The notes below the pieces were generated by a model that saw only the letters and a program-made list of their open reading frames with translations, ran no database searches and was not told the DNA's origin. The position numbers were made by a program, and so were the translations under genes. From an uncultured Butyricicoccus sp. (GTDB lineage: Bacteria; Bacillota; Clostridia; Oscillospirales; Butyricicoccaceae), in assembly GCA_944384655.1 (NCBI GenBank), contig CALWUF010000010.1, forward strand, positions 1 to 64,000: DNA of 64,000 nucleotides. The letters are read 5' to 3'. The first letter of the stretch is position 1; every line of letters starts with the position of its first letter. This document shows, one piece after another, positions 8,583 to 16,957 of this stretch.

Positions 8583-9281
8583 TTAGGATTCGGAATCGTC
8601 AGGATTCTCTTCCATCAAACGCATACCTGCTGTGCTGGTGACCGGAAGGGAAAAAACAATGGAATGCGCCTTGCTTTCCAGTCCGGCTTTGTCCATGATG
8701 GATTTCATAATGCGGTTTTTCATTTCCGTTTTGACTACGATCAGGACGATTTCTTTTTCGTTGACCAGCGATACGCCGAGGAATTTTTCTGCACCCGCCA
8801 TGCCAGTACCTTTCGCATGGATGACAGTTCCGCCGGCAGCATCTTCTTCACGGGCAGCATCCATGATCAGATCCGTATAGCCCTGATTGGCAATCACAAT
8901 CAGCAGTTCATATTTGGTATTTTTCAAGGTGCTTTCTTCTCCTTTTTCAAAATTCTGATGTTCAGTGAGGAAGAACAGCGGTTTTTTTCCGCCGATACTG
9001 CTCAATGGGATGAGAAATGCGATGCCCGTACCGGGAACGTCAATTTTAATCTGTTTTTCCAAATAGGTTTTGATTTTCCTCCATGTGCTGCGGGTCACCA
9101 CAGAAAGGATAATCGCCTTTTCCGCTTGTTCCAGACCGAGGGAATCGAGCGTCTCGCTGATGGCAGTACCGTCGCCAAGTGTACTGAATGTTACATCGAC
9201 GCCGTGCTGTCGGTACATCTCGATAAATTTTTTTGCCCGGCTACGGTTGGTGATGGTTGTCATGAGATATAATTCATTCAT
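8583..9281 (-). CDS. Tandem P-II-like signalling protein
   Basis: 232-aa soluble protein with two P-II-like (GlnB fold) halves, about residues 1-112 and 120-225. Each half has the ferredoxin-like pattern, and the second carries GGTVIHAKGTG, which matches the T-loop region of P-II proteins. P-II proteins sense ATP/ADP and 2-oxoglutarate and regulate transporters by direct contact. AAGGAG lies before the ATG. It sits 28 bases downstream of the DUF1538 gene in one operon, as P-II proteins do next to the transporters they gate. The ligand and the partner contact are inferred. The TTG/ATG choice is not in doubt here. Confidence 0.8.
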   Translation of the reverse strand: MNELYLMTTITNRSRAKKFIEMYRQHGVDVTFSTLGDGTAISETLDSLGLEQAEKAIILSVVTRSTWRKIKTYLEKQIKIDVPGTGIAFLIPLSSIGGKKPLFFLTEHQNFEKGEESTLKNTKYELLIVIANQGYTDLIMDAAREEDAAGGTVIHAKGTGMAGAEKFLGVSLVNEKEIVLIVVKTEMKNRIMKSIMDKAGLESKAHSIVFSLPVTSTAGMRLMEENPDDSES

Positions 9282-9309
9282 ATGGCTCTCCTTTTTTGTT
9301 TACGCCGCA

Positions 9310-10851
9310 TCACAGATCAATGATGGCGTCATCATCAAGCATCTCAAATTGCAGCGCAGGCGTAAGCACAGGCTGTTCTTTTTTGGCATCGCGCCGTTTT
9401 TGCAGTTGATAAAACATACCGAGGAGCTGGATTGTGATGAGTGGAGTCATGGCAACCATAGCTACGACGCCGAAGGCGTCCGTTACGATATTGCCGCCGA
9501 CTGCAATGCAAGCGCCCTGTGCCAGCGGCAGCAAAAAAGTTGCAGTCATCGGACCGGAGGCAACGCCGCCGGAGTCAAATGCAATTGCGGTAAAGATTTT
9601 GGGGACAAAGAAAGAAATACCGATCGCAATGGCATAGCCGGGAATGAGGAACCAGAGAATTGGGATGCCGGTCAATACGCGCAACATAGCGATACCGATG
9701 GATACAGCTACACCGATAGACAGTGCGGTTCCCATGGCTTTGGCAGAAATACCGCCGTCCGTGATTTCTTCAACCTGTTTATTGAGTACATAGACAGCAG
9801 GCTCTGCTTTGACAATGAAGAAGCCGATGAGCATGCCGATTGGAATGATAATCCAATTGTAATCAACGGAGGCGATGACCTGACCAAGGTAATTACCTGC
9901 TGGTATAAAACCGACATTTGCACCGGTCAGGAACAGAACCAAACCGATATAGGTATATACAAGACCGATGACAATTTTACGCAAGCTGCGTCTGGACAGC
10001 CGAAGTACAGTGATCTGGAAAATCGCGAAAAAGAAGACGATGGGAAGCAGGGATATCGCAATTTCTTCCAGATAGGTCGGAAGGGCAACGTGAAACAATT
10101 CCCACAGTTCTACAGAATTGCTGATTTCCGGAACAGCGGCCGGGGTATAACTGCTATCGCCCGGATTGTAAATCATGCCGAGGATGAGCACAGCGAGTAT
10201 GGGACCAATGGAACACAATGCCACAAGACCGAAGCTGTCGTCCGATGCATGCCGGTCATTTCGGATGGCAGCGATACCGACGCCAAGTGCCATGATAAAA
10301 GGAACCGTCATCGGACCAGTGGTGACGCCACCCGAATCGAACGCGATAGCGAGGAAATCCGGTGAGACAAAACCGGCGACAAGAAAGACGATGAGGTAAA
10401 ATGCCACGAGCAGATGAGGCAGCGCTATGCCGAACAGCATACGCAATAGTGCAACAACGAGGAAAATACCGACGCCGACGGCGACGGACAGGATCAACGT
10501 CATATTGGGAATAGATGGAACCTGCTCTGCCAATACCTGCAAATCCGGCTCGGATATTGTGATAATAAAGCCGAGAGTAAAACCGATTGCAATAATGAGC
10601 AGTAAATTTTTACTTTTGGTGATCGCGGTACCGATGCGCTCGCCCATTGGCGTCATGCTGATTTCTGCACCTAACGTGAAGAACATGATGCCAACAACGA
10701 TCATGGCAGCGCCCATCAGGAAACATAGCAAAATGCTTGTAGAAATCGGCGCAACCGTGAAGCAAAGAACAATCACAATTGCGATGACAGGCAGCACTGC
10801 ACGCAGTGCTTCTGACAGCTTTTCGTTGAGGGTTACCAGGAAATTTTTCAA
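9310..10851 (-). CDS. DUF1538 tandem-repeat membrane protein (putative transporter)
   Basis: 513-aa integral membrane protein with about 12 hydrophobic segments built as an inverted or direct duplication. The signature AIAFDSGGVTTGPMT near residue 168 recurs as AIAFDSGGVASGPMT near residue 422, and SEPDLQVLAEQV near 100 is echoed by AEPAVYVLNKQV in the second half. DUF1538 proteins have no established substrate. The start is a TTG at 10851; the nearest purine-rich site (AAAGGA) is 14 bases away, so the start is uncertain although homology begins here. It heads an operon with the P-II-like gene, suggesting a P-II-gated permease. Confidence 0.8.
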   Translation of the reverse strand: MKNFLVTLNEKLSEALRAVLPVIAIVIVLCFTVAPISTSILLCFLMGAAMIVVGIMFFTLGAEISMTPMGERIGTAITKSKNLLLIIAIGFTLGFIITISEPDLQVLAEQVPSIPNMTLILSVAVGVGIFLVVALLRMLFGIALPHLLVAFYLIVFLVAGFVSPDFLAIAFDSGGVTTGPMTVPFIMALGVGIAAIRNDRHASDDSFGLVALCSIGPILAVLILGMIYNPGDSSYTPAAVPEISNSVELWELFHVALPTYLEEIAISLLPIVFFFAIFQITVLRLSRRSLRKIVIGLVYTYIGLVLFLTGANVGFIPAGNYLGQVIASVDYNWIIIPIGMLIGFFIVKAEPAVYVLNKQVEEITDGGISAKAMGTALSIGVAVSIGIAMLRVLTGIPILWFLIPGYAIAIGISFFVPKIFTAIAFDSGGVASGPMTATFLLPLAQGACIAVGGNIVTDAFGVVAMVAMTPLITIQLLGMFYQLQKRRDAKKEQPVLTPALQFEMLDDDAIIDL

Positions 10852-11027
10852 TGTGTCAACTGCAATCCTTTCTGCTTTGGGAATATAGATATACTATATC
10901 ATATATGCCGACTGGATTGCGATGGGCAATTGATACATATTTCATAGGATTTCATGATCGGAACAATTTCTTAACGATATATTAACGCAGAAATAATGAA
11001 TCGAATGCACGTAATGTGTGAGATAGA

Positions 11028-11720
11028 TTACAGATTGGACCCGAATTCTGTACGCAGTTTTTGCAGGGCTTTTTTTTCGATGCGGGATACATACGATCGG
11101 GAGATACCGTGCAGCCGTGCAACTTCGCGCTGGGTGAGAGGGACATGCCCGTCCAGCCCATAGCGCAGGGAGATGATTTCTTTTTCGCGCGGGTCCAGCA
11201 CATGCATCGCGCCGGAAACCAGACGGATGTGATCGTTCAATTCAATGCGTTCAAGTGCGTCGTCGTTACAACTGAGGATATCCTTCAGTGCCAATGCACT
11301 GCCGTCACCATCCGGTTCGATCGGTTCTTCCAGGGATACCTCACAGGACAGCTTTTTGGAGGAACGGAAGTACATCAGGATCTCATTTTCAATACAACGG
11401 GAAATATAGGTTGCCAGCCGGACATTTTTTGTGGGATCAAATGTAGAGACGCCTTTGATGAGACCGATCGTGCCGATGGAAATGAGATCATCGGAATCCG
11501 CGCTGGAGGAATAATATTTTTTGACAATGTGTGCGACCAGTCGGAGATTATGTTCAATAAGCATTTCCCGCGCTTGTTTATCACCGCGCTGCATAGCTTG
11601 AATGCAGTCGGCTTCCTGTTCAGCGCTGAGCGGGCGAGGGAATGAGCCGGATGGCGAAGATACACGCAGGATACAAAAGGCTGCACCGCAGAGCAGTGCA
11701 GTCGTGATGGAAAACAACAC
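11028..11720 (-). CDS. sigK: Sporulation sigma factor sigma-K
   Basis: 230-aa mother-cell sigma factor of late sporulation. Region 2 contains LIEHNLRLVAHIVKKYY and ENEILMYFRSSKK, and region 4 contains SRSYVSRIEKKALQKL, all sigma-K hallmarks. The N-terminus before SFPRPLS is a hydrophobic pro-sequence of about 26 residues, as in pro-sigma-K, which is removed by regulated intramembrane proteolysis. I place the start at GTG 11720, with AGGGTGG 6-7 bases upstream, because it gives the usual pro-sequence length; the longer frame begins at GTG 11738 without a ribosome site. The gene is continuous, with no skin-type insertion. Confidence 0.92.
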   Translation of the reverse strand: MLFSITTALLCGAAFCILRVSSPSGSFPRPLSAEQEADCIQAMQRGDKQAREMLIEHNLRLVAHIVKKYYSSSADSDDLISIGTIGLIKGVSTFDPTKNVRLATYISRCIENEILMYFRSSKKLSCEVSLEEPIEPDGDGSALALKDILSCNDDALERIELNDHIRLVSGAMHVLDPREKEIISLRYGLDGHVPLTQREVARLHGISRSYVSRIEKKALQKLRTEFGSNL

Positions 11721-11848
11721 GGGAATCCACCCTTTCACAATAAGAATGATTCAGCATATGCAGGGCAATGCTGTCCGGTTCCTTTCTCTGAACATTCAAT
11801 CATTCCAAGATAAAATGGCTTATCTGGTGAAACGATGAAATGGGCGTT

Positions 11849-12508
11849 TTACAGAATGACAAAGTGATTCCGTTTGCATTCAAGGATCCCTTCTTTACGC
11901 AGTTTGCTGATTTCTGCTGAAAGCCCGCTGCGTTCCACTTCAAGATAATCGGCAAGTTCCTGACGGTCAAATGGAATCAAAAAATCATGGGAATGATTTT
12001 GTTTGGCCTGCATCATCAAATAGGTCATTAATTTTTCCCTCGTACTTCTTTTTGATGTGATTTCTATTTTTTCGTTGAAGATGAGATTTTTGCGGGCGAC
12101 AAGACGTAAAAGATTAAAAATAATCTGGTTGTGGAATTCACAGGCATTGCTGCATGAATGTGTAATTCGATTTACATCGATGAATAGTACCTGTGAATTT
12201 TCATTTGCAACGACGGAAACAGGCAATGCTTTCGCACCTGCACAGGCAAACGATTCACCAAATAGTTGGACCGGTTCAAGTTCAGTCAGGATGCTGCGAT
12301 TTCCATAATAATCCACACGAATAATTTGGACTGCTCCTGAAAGAACAATGCCGAGTTGTGTGATTGTTTCTCCTTCTGAAAAAATCGTTTCATTTTTTTG
12401 ATACATACGTTCTTTTGCGCCGAGACAACGGAGCATCACAGAAAGATTTTTTTCCTCTATGTGATCGAATAGTGTGCATTGTTTTAATATATCTAATGTT
12501 TTTTTCAT
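11849..12508 (-). CDS. Crp/Fnr-family transcriptional regulator
   Basis: 219-aa regulator with an N-terminal cyclic-nucleotide-binding-like barrel (residues about 10-125, including the segment FSEGETITQLGIVLSG) and a C-terminal winged helix (about 150-215, RQELADYLEVERSGLSAEISKL). No N-terminal Cys cluster for an Fnr iron-sulfur centre is visible. It is divergent from the flavin-binding gene and hcp, an arrangement seen for HcpR-type nitrosative-stress regulators, so control of hcp is likely (inference). The ATG at 12508 has GGAGGG upstream. A TTGATT-17-TATAAT promoter and a palindrome between promoter and ATG suggest autoregulation. Confidence 0.88.
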   Translation of the reverse strand: MKKTLDILKQCTLFDHIEEKNLSVMLRCLGAKERMYQKNETIFSEGETITQLGIVLSGAVQIIRVDYYGNRSILTELEPVQLFGESFACAGAKALPVSVVANENSQVLFIDVNRITHSCSNACEFHNQIIFNLLRLVARKNLIFNEKIEITSKRSTREKLMTYLMMQAKQNHSHDFLIPFDRQELADYLEVERSGLSAEISKLRKEGILECKRNHFVIL

Positions 12509-12521
12509 TACGCCCTCCGTT

Positions 12522-12537
12522 TGTTGAAAATTCAACA
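12522..12537. promoter_or_regulatory. Palindromic operator candidate in the Crp/Fnr-hcp divergent region
   Basis: TGTTGAA-AA-TTCAACA, a perfect 7-bp inverted repeat. It lies about 15-30 bases downstream of the regulator's -10 and at the -35 position of the divergent hcp-side promoter, so one bound dimer could affect both. Confidence 0.6.
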
Positions 12538-12559
12538 TACAAGTGTGGTTTATTATAGT
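12531..12559 (+). promoter_or_regulatory. Candidate promoter of the flavin-binding gene and hcp
   Basis: TATAGT at 12554-12559 with a poor -35 (TTCAAC, 12531-12536) that coincides with the right arm of the palindrome. A poor -35 under a Crp/Fnr-type site would fit activator dependence. Confidence 0.45.
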
Positions 12560-12580
12560 AGGATAGCATCAAGAAATCAA
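12552..12580 (-). promoter_or_regulatory. Promoter of the Crp/Fnr gene
   Basis: Minus strand TTGATT (12575-12580), 17-base spacer, TATAAT (12552-12557): near-consensus. Confidence 0.7.
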
Positions 12581-12594
12581 GAGGAGGCAGACAG

Positions 12595-13092
12595 ATGAGA
12601 AGGAAAGACAGAGAGATGCCGGAAGAATTTGGTCTTCATATCGCAGATACGTGTGAATATGCTGTCCTTTCTATGGTGGAAACGGATGATGCGCCGTATT
12701 GTATTCCGATTACAATTGTACGGGATGGGAAATATATCTATTTTCACAGTGCAAAAGATGGGCATAAGATCGATTGCTTAAAAGCACATGCAAAGGTATG
12801 CATTGCTTGCGTAGGAGATACAAAGAGAGCAAAAGACAAATTTACAACCGAATATGAGTCGGCTGTTATACGAGGGATTGCGACAGAGGTCACAGAAGAT
12901 TCGGAAAAAATCGAAGCGCTGCGATTGTTATGTTTGCGTCATACGCCGACAAATATGGACGCATTTGATGATGCGATTGCCAGAAGCCTGAATAGAACAG
13001 CCGTTTGGAAGATCGATATTTCTGAGATTACTGGAAAACGGAAAAAATACGATTCACAGGGAAAAGAAATGAAATTTGGGAGATTGCAGTGA
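12595..13092 (+). CDS. Pyridoxamine 5'-phosphate oxidase-family flavin protein (NimA-like)
   Basis: 165-aa split-barrel FMN-binding protein. The start MRRKDREM and the following CEYAVLSMV segment match the NimA-like/PNPOx branch common in clostridia, where members reduce nitro compounds or have unknown redox roles. GAGGAGG precedes the ATG at good spacing. It is the first gene downstream of the regulator-side promoter and ends 20 bases before hcp, so the two are probably co-transcribed. A role in nitrosative or redox stress is inferred from that context. Confidence 0.85.
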   Translation: MRRKDREMPEEFGLHIADTCEYAVLSMVETDDAPYCIPITIVRDGKYIYFHSAKDGHKIDCLKAHAKVCIACVGDTKRAKDKFTTEYESAVIRGIATEVTEDSEKIEALRLLCLRHTPTNMDAFDDAIARSLNRTAVWKIDISEITGKRKKYDSQGKEMKFGRLQ

Positions 13093-13111
13093 TCATAAGG
13101 AGGATATATCC

Positions 13112-14707
13112 ATGAACCAGAAAATGTTTTGCTATCAATGTGAACAGACTGCCGGATGCACTGGCTGCACAGGGAATGCCGGAGTATGTGGAAAAAAAGC
13201 GGACACAGCCAACCTACAGGACGAATTGACCGGCGCACTGGTCGGACTTGCCCGTGCGATGAGGGACAATCCGCATTTTGAAAAAACTGCTTATCAAATA
13301 TTGATCGAAGGATTGTTTACCACAGTTACCAATGTAAATTTCGATGATGTTTCTATCAAAGCGCTTATCAGGACTGCACACGATGAAAGGGCAAAGCTTA
13401 TCCTGCAATGCGATACGTTTGATTGTCCGTGTGGGAGAAATAACGACTATGATATGTCAGAGCTTTGGACTGCAAATGAGGACATTCGTTCTCTGAAATC
13501 CCTTATTTTATTTGGATTGCGCGGTATGGCTGCCTATGCGTATCACGCAATGGTTCTCGGCTATTCGGATGATGAGGTCAACCGGTTTTTGGTGCGCGGT
13601 CTGTGTGCAGTCGGTGAGGACTGGGACATGGAGCAATTGCTCGTTGTTGTAATGAAAGTCGGAGAAATCAATCTCAAATGCATGGCATTGCTTGACAAAG
13701 CGAATACCGAAACATATGGGAATCCTGTGCCGACCACCGTACCGCTCATGGTAGAAAAAGGTCCCTTTATTATTGTAACCGGACATGATCTCAAAGATTT
13801 ACAGCTTTTGCTTGAACAGACAGCAGGAAAGGGCGTCAATATCTATACGCATGGCGAAATGTTGCCCGCTCATGCATATCCGCAACTGAAAAAATATCCG
13901 CATTTGAAAGGCAACTTTGGCACGGCATGGCAAAATCAGCAGAAAGAATTTGAGAATGTTCCAGCGCCGATCCTGTTCACTACGAACTGCCTGATGCCTC
14001 CGAAGCCGAGTTATGCAGATCGCGTATTCACGACAGAAGTGGTAGAGTTTCCCAATACCGTGCATATCGGTGAAGAGAAAGATTTCACGCCTGTGATTGA
14101 AAAAGCAATGGAGCTCGGCGGTTATCCGGAAGATAAACCGTTTACCGGCATCAATGGCGGTATGCAGGTCACCACTGGTTTTGGACATGGTACGGTTTTG
14201 TCTGTGGCAGATCAGGTGATTGACGCTGTAAAAAGCGGTGCAATCAAACATTTCTTCCTTGTCGCAGGTTGTGACGGTGCAAGACCGGGAAGAAATTATT
14301 ATACGGAGTTTGTCAAAAAAACACCTGCGGATAGTATTGTCTTGACATTGGCTTGTGGAAAATATCGTTTCAACGATCTTGATCTTGGGACAATTGCAGG
14401 TCTGCCAAGACTCATGGATATGGGACAGTGCAATGATGCATATAGCGCAATTCAGGTTGCGGTTGCACTTGCGGGTGCATTGGATTGTGATGTCAATGAA
14501 CTGCCGCTGTCTTTCGTGCTTTCGTGGTACGAACAGAAAGCTGTCTGCATTTTGTTGACGCTGTTGTATCTTGGCATCAAAAATATTCGGCTTGGACCAA
14601 CGCTCCCGGCGTTTCTTTCTCCAAATGTATTGAATTATCTGATTGAAAACTTTGGCATTGCGCCGGTCACGACACCTGAAGAAGATTTGGCAGCATTGCT
14701 GAAATAA
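13112..14707 (+). CDS. hcp: Hydroxylamine reductase / hybrid-cluster protein
   Basis: 531-aa hybrid-cluster protein. The N-terminal Cys cluster starts MFCYQCEQTAGC and contains Cys 7, 10, 16, 19 and 26 as candidate ligands for the cubane cluster. Downstream blocks carry the hybrid cluster ligands, e.g. FTTNCLMPP, VAGCDGARPGR and ACGKYRF, all conserved in Hcp. Hcp reduces hydroxylamine in vitro and is thought to act as a nitric oxide reductase or S-nitrosylase in cells. The ATG at 13112 follows AAGGAGG. It is divergent from the Crp/Fnr gene and shares a bidirectional terminator with the carboxypeptidase gene downstream. Confidence 0.96.
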   Translation: MNQKMFCYQCEQTAGCTGCTGNAGVCGKKADTANLQDELTGALVGLARAMRDNPHFEKTAYQILIEGLFTTVTNVNFDDVSIKALIRTAHDERAKLILQCDTFDCPCGRNNDYDMSELWTANEDIRSLKSLILFGLRGMAAYAYHAMVLGYSDDEVNRFLVRGLCAVGEDWDMEQLLVVVMKVGEINLKCMALLDKANTETYGNPVPTTVPLMVEKGPFIIVTGHDLKDLQLLLEQTAGKGVNIYTHGEMLPAHAYPQLKKYPHLKGNFGTAWQNQQKEFENVPAPILFTTNCLMPPKPSYADRVFTTEVVEFPNTVHIGEEKDFTPVIEKAMELGGYPEDKPFTGINGGMQVTTGFGHGTVLSVADQVIDAVKSGAIKHFFLVAGCDGARPGRNYYTEFVKKTPADSIVLTLACGKYRFNDLDLGTIAGLPRLMDMGQCNDAYSAIQVAVALAGALDCDVNELPLSFVLSWYEQKAVCILLTLLYLGIKNIRLGPTLPAFLSPNVLNYLIENFGIAPVTTPEEDLAALLK

Positions 14708-14748
14708 ATATACAGTATCCATTGGATATGTTGCCATATCGTTGCATC

Positions 14749-14782
14749 AAAAAACCCGATCTGTAACCAGGTCGGGTTTTAA
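14749..14782. terminator. Bidirectional terminator between hcp and the carboxypeptidase gene
   Basis: Stem AAAACCCGA/TCGGGTTTT with A-run before and T-run after, between convergent stop codons at 14707 and 14786. Confidence 0.85.
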
Positions 14783-14785
14783 ACT

Positions 14786-16342
14786 TTATTTGCGATTTTG
14801 ATTGCGGCGTTGTTGCTGCTTACGCTGTTTTCTTCGCCTTTGTGCGAGACGGCGCTTGCGATTGAGGCGGTTGCGTCCTGCGATAAATGAAAGAATGATG
14901 TATAGTAAGAGTGCAGCGATAACAATGCCCGTAATGATACGAACTGGCGTCAGGCTGAAGAACTGGGAGATTTCATCCAGGACGAACAAAATGAATGAAC
15001 GTTCCACCTCGGTCAGAGAGATCAGGTCAGCGGTTGCACATTCCATATCCTGATAGAAATACGTGACTGTGCCCAGTTTTTCTCCCCTGGCAATGGGTGC
15101 GTCATAACTATCCTCGACAGAAATTTCAATGTCCAATTCACTCATGTCCAACCCTTTGGGGACAAGTACAGATACATCATTGGCTGTGACCAGTGTCACA
15201 TGATCCGTGCCGCGCGCCAGGTGAACGGGACACTCTGTGACAGCGGAACCCGCTTCCGTTGCAGTTTGCATGCGGAAATTGTCGAATGCCCACTCGAACA
15301 TGCGTTTGGTTTCCGTAAAGCTGCCCGCATAATCCGTGCCATCTTCTGCGCCGAGCACAACGGAATAATACGTGTATCCACTCTGCTGAGCATAGGAGAC
15401 CAGACAATATCCTGCCTGCGAGGTGTGACCTGTCTTGATGCCATAGCAGTTGTCATAATAAATGGATGAATAACTGCTGAGAATCAACTGATTGGTGGTA
15501 TAAATGATGCGCTCGTCATTTTTATTGGTTGCCGGAAGCTTTTTCTGAGCTGTGTTCACGACCGTGGCAAATGTGGAATTTTGCATGGCCTGCTGAGCAA
15601 TCAGGTATAGATCATAGGCGCTGGAATAATGATCGTCATTATGTAAGCCGTTGGGATTGGCAAAGTGTGTGTTGACACAGCCCAATTCTTTGGCGCGGTC
15701 ATTCATCATTTGCACAAACTCATCCACTGAACCGGCGACTGTGCGCGCCAGCGCATTGGCGGCTTCATTGCCGGAGGGAAGCATCAGGCAATATAACAAA
15801 TTTTCAATGGTAATCTCTTCACCCGTTTTCAGCCCGGCATTGCTCGCGCCGTTGTTTACGTCGATGAAATCTTCTTCCTGCATCGTCACGACGTCGTCCA
15901 GGCTGCACGTTTCCAACACCAGCAGGGCGGTCATGATTTTGGTACATGAAGCGGGATACAGCTGTTCATTTTCATTGTCTGCATGGATGATCTGACCCGT
16001 TTCAGCGTTGACTAAAAGGGAAGCCTTTGCATCTACGTCGATGGTCGGCATCTGGATTGTGCCGTCTTCCGCGATGGAACTGGTTTGATTTTGCGGTTGT
16101 TCCGTAGAGTCGGTAGTTTCAGTCTGCTGCTCGGCTGCATCGGTTGTATCGGTAGCAGTTGTGCCGTCTGTTTGTTCTGTCTCCGGTGTGGTGGTCGATT
16201 GATTGGTTGAATCCGATGTGCTCTGTGAAGCGGCAGGTGTCTCAGTGGTCTCAGGCTCCGGCTCAGCGAGCGATGGCAGTGCTGTTCCGACAAGAAGCGA
16301 TACGGATAGCAGCAGCGCCCCCAATTGTTTATTCCATTTCAT
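14786..16342 (-). CDS. D-alanyl-D-alanine carboxypeptidase (peptidase S11) with anchor
   Basis: 518-aa secreted, membrane-anchored penicillin-binding protein that trims the terminal D-Ala of peptidoglycan stem peptides. A signal peptide covers residues 1-27, followed by a roughly 80-residue Ser/Thr/Gln/Glu-rich linker. The catalytic SCTK (SxxK), SGN and KTG motifs follow in order (PASCTKIMTA, LPSGNEAANA, YGIKTGHTS). A C-terminal membrane helix precedes a very basic Arg/Lys/Gln tail facing the cytoplasm. I start at 16342, with AGGAGG upstream; the start lies inside the end of the preceding gene (14-base overlap). The long disordered linker is unusual for DacA-type enzymes. Confidence 0.9.
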   Translation of the reverse strand: MKWNKQLGALLLSVSLLVGTALPSLAEPEPETTETPAASQSTSDSTNQSTTTPETEQTDGTTATDTTDAAEQQTETTDSTEQPQNQTSSIAEDGTIQMPTIDVDAKASLLVNAETGQIIHADNENEQLYPASCTKIMTALLVLETCSLDDVVTMQEEDFIDVNNGASNAGLKTGEEITIENLLYCLMLPSGNEAANALARTVAGSVDEFVQMMNDRAKELGCVNTHFANPNGLHNDDHYSSAYDLYLIAQQAMQNSTFATVVNTAQKKLPATNKNDERIIYTTNQLILSSYSSIYYDNCYGIKTGHTSQAGYCLVSYAQQSGYTYYSVVLGAEDGTDYAGSFTETKRMFEWAFDNFRMQTATEAGSAVTECPVHLARGTDHVTLVTANDVSVLVPKGLDMSELDIEISVEDSYDAPIARGEKLGTVTYFYQDMECATADLISLTEVERSFILFVLDEISQFFSLTPVRIITGIVIAALLLYIILSFIAGRNRLNRKRRLAQRRRKQRKQQQRRNQNRK

Positions 16343-16814
16343 CCCCAGTGTCCTCCTGTGCATCTGATTTTTCGGTCGGTTCCTCATATTGTCCAGAGGG
16401 TTGTTCTACTTCGTCCAGCTCCGATGTGTGTGGGCGATGCGGCAGGTTGGTTGTATTGTCGTCATCTTCCCACAGATCGGCAAATTGGCTCAGATCATCG
16501 GAAATCAAGGGCTTCTGGGGTGGTGTTTCGAGCCTGTCCGATTGGGGATTGATCTGATGCGACGGATCGGCGGTTTCTTTTTCTTCAAAGAAAAAGTCAT
16601 CATCGGTAAAACGACCGCGGATACGTGCAGGTTTGGGCGGTTTGCGCCGCAGTGCGTCGTATTCAAAACGGCGGCAGCTGCCTGCCATCGCTACAATACC
16701 GCGAAAATCGCAGACACCCTGATATTCATTCTCCGGCTTGCAGTGTGCGCAATAGGCGCAATGCGGGTCAATGGATTCATTGTATAAGCAGTTCCTGCGG
16801 AACAAATTGAACAT
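16329..16814 (-). CDS. Cys-rich N-terminus, acidic-tail protein of unknown function
   Basis: 161-aa protein. The first 50 residues hold a cysteine pattern (CLYNES, HCAYCAHCK, GVCDF, GSCRRF), six to seven Cys that could bind zinc or a cluster, and the rest is a low-complexity acidic and Pro/Glu-rich tail. There is no signal peptide or membrane helix. I recognise no named family, though similar short Cys-rich proteins sit near cell-wall genes in clostridia. The ATG at 16814 follows AAGGAGA. It overlaps the start of the downstream carboxypeptidase gene by 14 bases, so translation of the two is likely coupled. Confidence 0.75.
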   Translation of the reverse strand: MFNLFRRNCLYNESIDPHCAYCAHCKPENEYQGVCDFRGIVAMAGSCRRFEYDALRRKPPKPARIRGRFTDDDFFFEEKETADPSHQINPQSDRLETPPQKPLISDDLSQFADLWEDDDNTTNLPHRPHTSELDEVEQPSGQYEEPTEKSDAQEDTGDEME

Positions 16815-16957
16815 AGTAGGTCTCCTTTTCACGTCATGGGGCACTATTTCAATATTATAACGTAAAATACACGCTGTTTCCAGATATATTATTTGAAAAT
16901 ATTGATAAAAAAACAAACAGGCATACCGTATAAATTCTGACAGAAAGAGAAACCGGG

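Noticed and set aside
10852..11027. Promoter of the DUF1538 operon
   Set aside because: Several TATA-like hexamers occur but none has a convincing -35, so I did not annotate a site.
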